From: Limanda limanda
Taxonomy: Eukaryota; Chordata; Actinopteri; Pleuronectiformes; Pleuronectidae
Length of the DNA: 64,000 nt
NCBI RefSeq assembly: GCF_963576545.1
Contig: NC_083646.1
Coordinates: 16,965,961 to 17,029,960, forward strand
Direction of reading: 5' to 3'
Shown here: piece after piece, positions 62,718-64,000 of the stretch
Numbering within the stretch: the first letter of the stretch is position 1
Layout: every line of letters begins with the position of its first letter
Notes under the pieces: model-generated
Told to the model about the DNA's origin: nothing
Database searches by the model: none
The model's input: the letters and a program-made list of their open reading frames with translations, nothing else
Program-made: the position numbers and the translations under genes

Positions 62718-64000
62718 CTGCACGGAGGAGAAGAAAGGCAACAATTATTATTTTACATATCTGAGCATTGGATCCAAATGCCTTTTTGACAGCGGTTCAT
62801 TCAAGAAAAAACTAAAACATAATTCCATTTAACAGAAGGGGCACATTTTCTTTCAAGTGATTCATCGTGCATTGCATGAGGCTTCTCTTTACTCAGCAGC
62901 TCTTTTCCACAAAGTCTTAACATAGACCTGATTTAAATCAAAAGCTCAAGTTGAGTCAGAATTTCAACATTTCGACTTCCTCAGCAGAGAACAGATCGGT
63001 GCACTTCTGCCTCAGGGGGAATAATTTCCCATTTCCTCTTATTAGAAATAACACACTTATATATTCAATAAAAGATTTATCAAACCCAACTGCAACACAC
63101 TAGGGGAGGAAAAGTCGGTCTTCTAGTTTTCACCTAAATTGCCAATCATGAGTTTCTGCTGATTGAGACGTGAAACTGTCTCCAACATTCCTAAACCAAT
63201 ACACTCACTTAAGCTGGGCATACAGTTCATGTGACTTTAGCTATGTTTTTTGCTAATAGTGCTAGCTATGCATGAGGCTGCAAGATTGGACATTGATCAC
63301 AATGACAAAATAACTGTCCTGTAAGAGCACCTTCTGCTACCTCTTTCTTTTTTTTTTAAGTGGAAAAAAAGGGGGGAGTATTTGGGGGATCAACTTGTGA
63401 CTATGCTTCAACTGTGCAACCGCATGAAGACAGCCAACAAAAATGTTCTGATATTTCACATATTCATCCAATTTGTCCGACTGGCAGCCGGAGCATCCGA
63501 TCGCTCCTCGATCCTCTGTACACTGCATAATAAATGAAGAAGAAGCTGAAATTCAGTCAGACTCTAAAATGAGTCGTGTGTCACAGAGTGAGCCCAGCTT
63601 AAATCAGTCAGAGAGAGTAGACCATTTAAAACACACAAGCATGAACGTCCTTGGTTAAGCAATCATCCATCATGGTGAAGACACCGTTTGATTGACAATA
63701 AATTAGTCAACATCGATTTTTGATCATTGATGAATCCTCTCATTTGAGGATTTGTTGCTTTCTCCGAGATTTTTTTCCATTGCACATTAAACATATATTT
63801 GGCTTTTGAAGATGCCAGGATCTAAGATGGTTCTCTCTAGATTGAGATATCCAAGGGTATTGGATGGATTATCATGCCATGATATAAACATTCATTGTCC
63901 CCAGAGGGTGAATCCTATTGATTTTGTTGATTCCCTTCCTATAGTGCCATCATAAACAACAGCTAGCTACTGGTTAAAAATTTAATGAAAATGAATGGCA
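62718..64000 (-). other. upstream intron sequence of carmil1
   Basis: No exon with an initiator Met joining in phase 1 was recognised. A repeat fragment (ATTGGATGGATTATCATGCC, CCCCAGAGGGTGAATCCTAT) lies at about 63840-63945. The rest shows no feature. Confidence 0.55.

Overview
This window is vertebrate, almost certainly teleost fish, nuclear DNA. Long introns, GT-AG splice sites, very long (CA)n tracts, fish-type dispersed repeats and protein similarity all point that way. No bacterial or viral gene is present. Most of the open reading frames longer than 60 codons are chance frames, including antisense shadows of exons and readings of (CA)n/(GT)n.

The window is dominated by one gene on the minus strand. 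I assembled 35 coding exons between 62717 and 1 (about 1,243 codons), and every junction keeps the reading frame. Recalled human CARMIL1 (LRRC16A) can be followed almost colinearly: PH-like N-terminal domain, linker, leucine-rich repeats, helical dimerisation region, the capping-protein-interaction (CPI) and CARMIL-specific (CSI) motifs, and part of the proline-rich tail. The exon carrying the initiator Met lies above 64000 or was not recognised, and the C-terminus runs off at base 1. CARMIL proteins bind and allosterically uncap actin capping protein at the leading edge of cells.

Layout from high to low coordinates: 62717-62620, first visible exon; 62619-37299, a 25 kb intron holding a nested plus-strand gene and most of the repeats; 37298-28479, PH-like domain and linker; 23979-8074, leucine-rich repeats and C-terminal cap; 7965-5654, helical region; 4441-1, CPI/CSI and proline/serine-rich tail.

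The nested gene (about 42586-47246, plus strand) has a TATA-less promoter-like region, an untranslated first exon, a C2H2 zinc-finger exon, and two exons encoding the conserved C-terminus of a teleost-expanded family often annotated as SAMD3-like or uncharacterised. The zinc-finger frame stops early and the expected central region is absent. It is therefore either a reduced gene or a pseudogene. Its 3' end carries a roughly 360 bp sequence repeated three times, followed by a 32 bp AT-rich minisatellite with 96 bp higher-order periodicity.

The points most worth checking are: exon 12 of carmil1, flanked by (UG)n upstream and (CA)n downstream; a candidate in-frame 18 nt microexon at 4942-4959; the broken nested gene with repeat sequence at the break; the higher-order minisatellite; and two perfect hairpins. 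I did not find a clearly novel multi-gene system.
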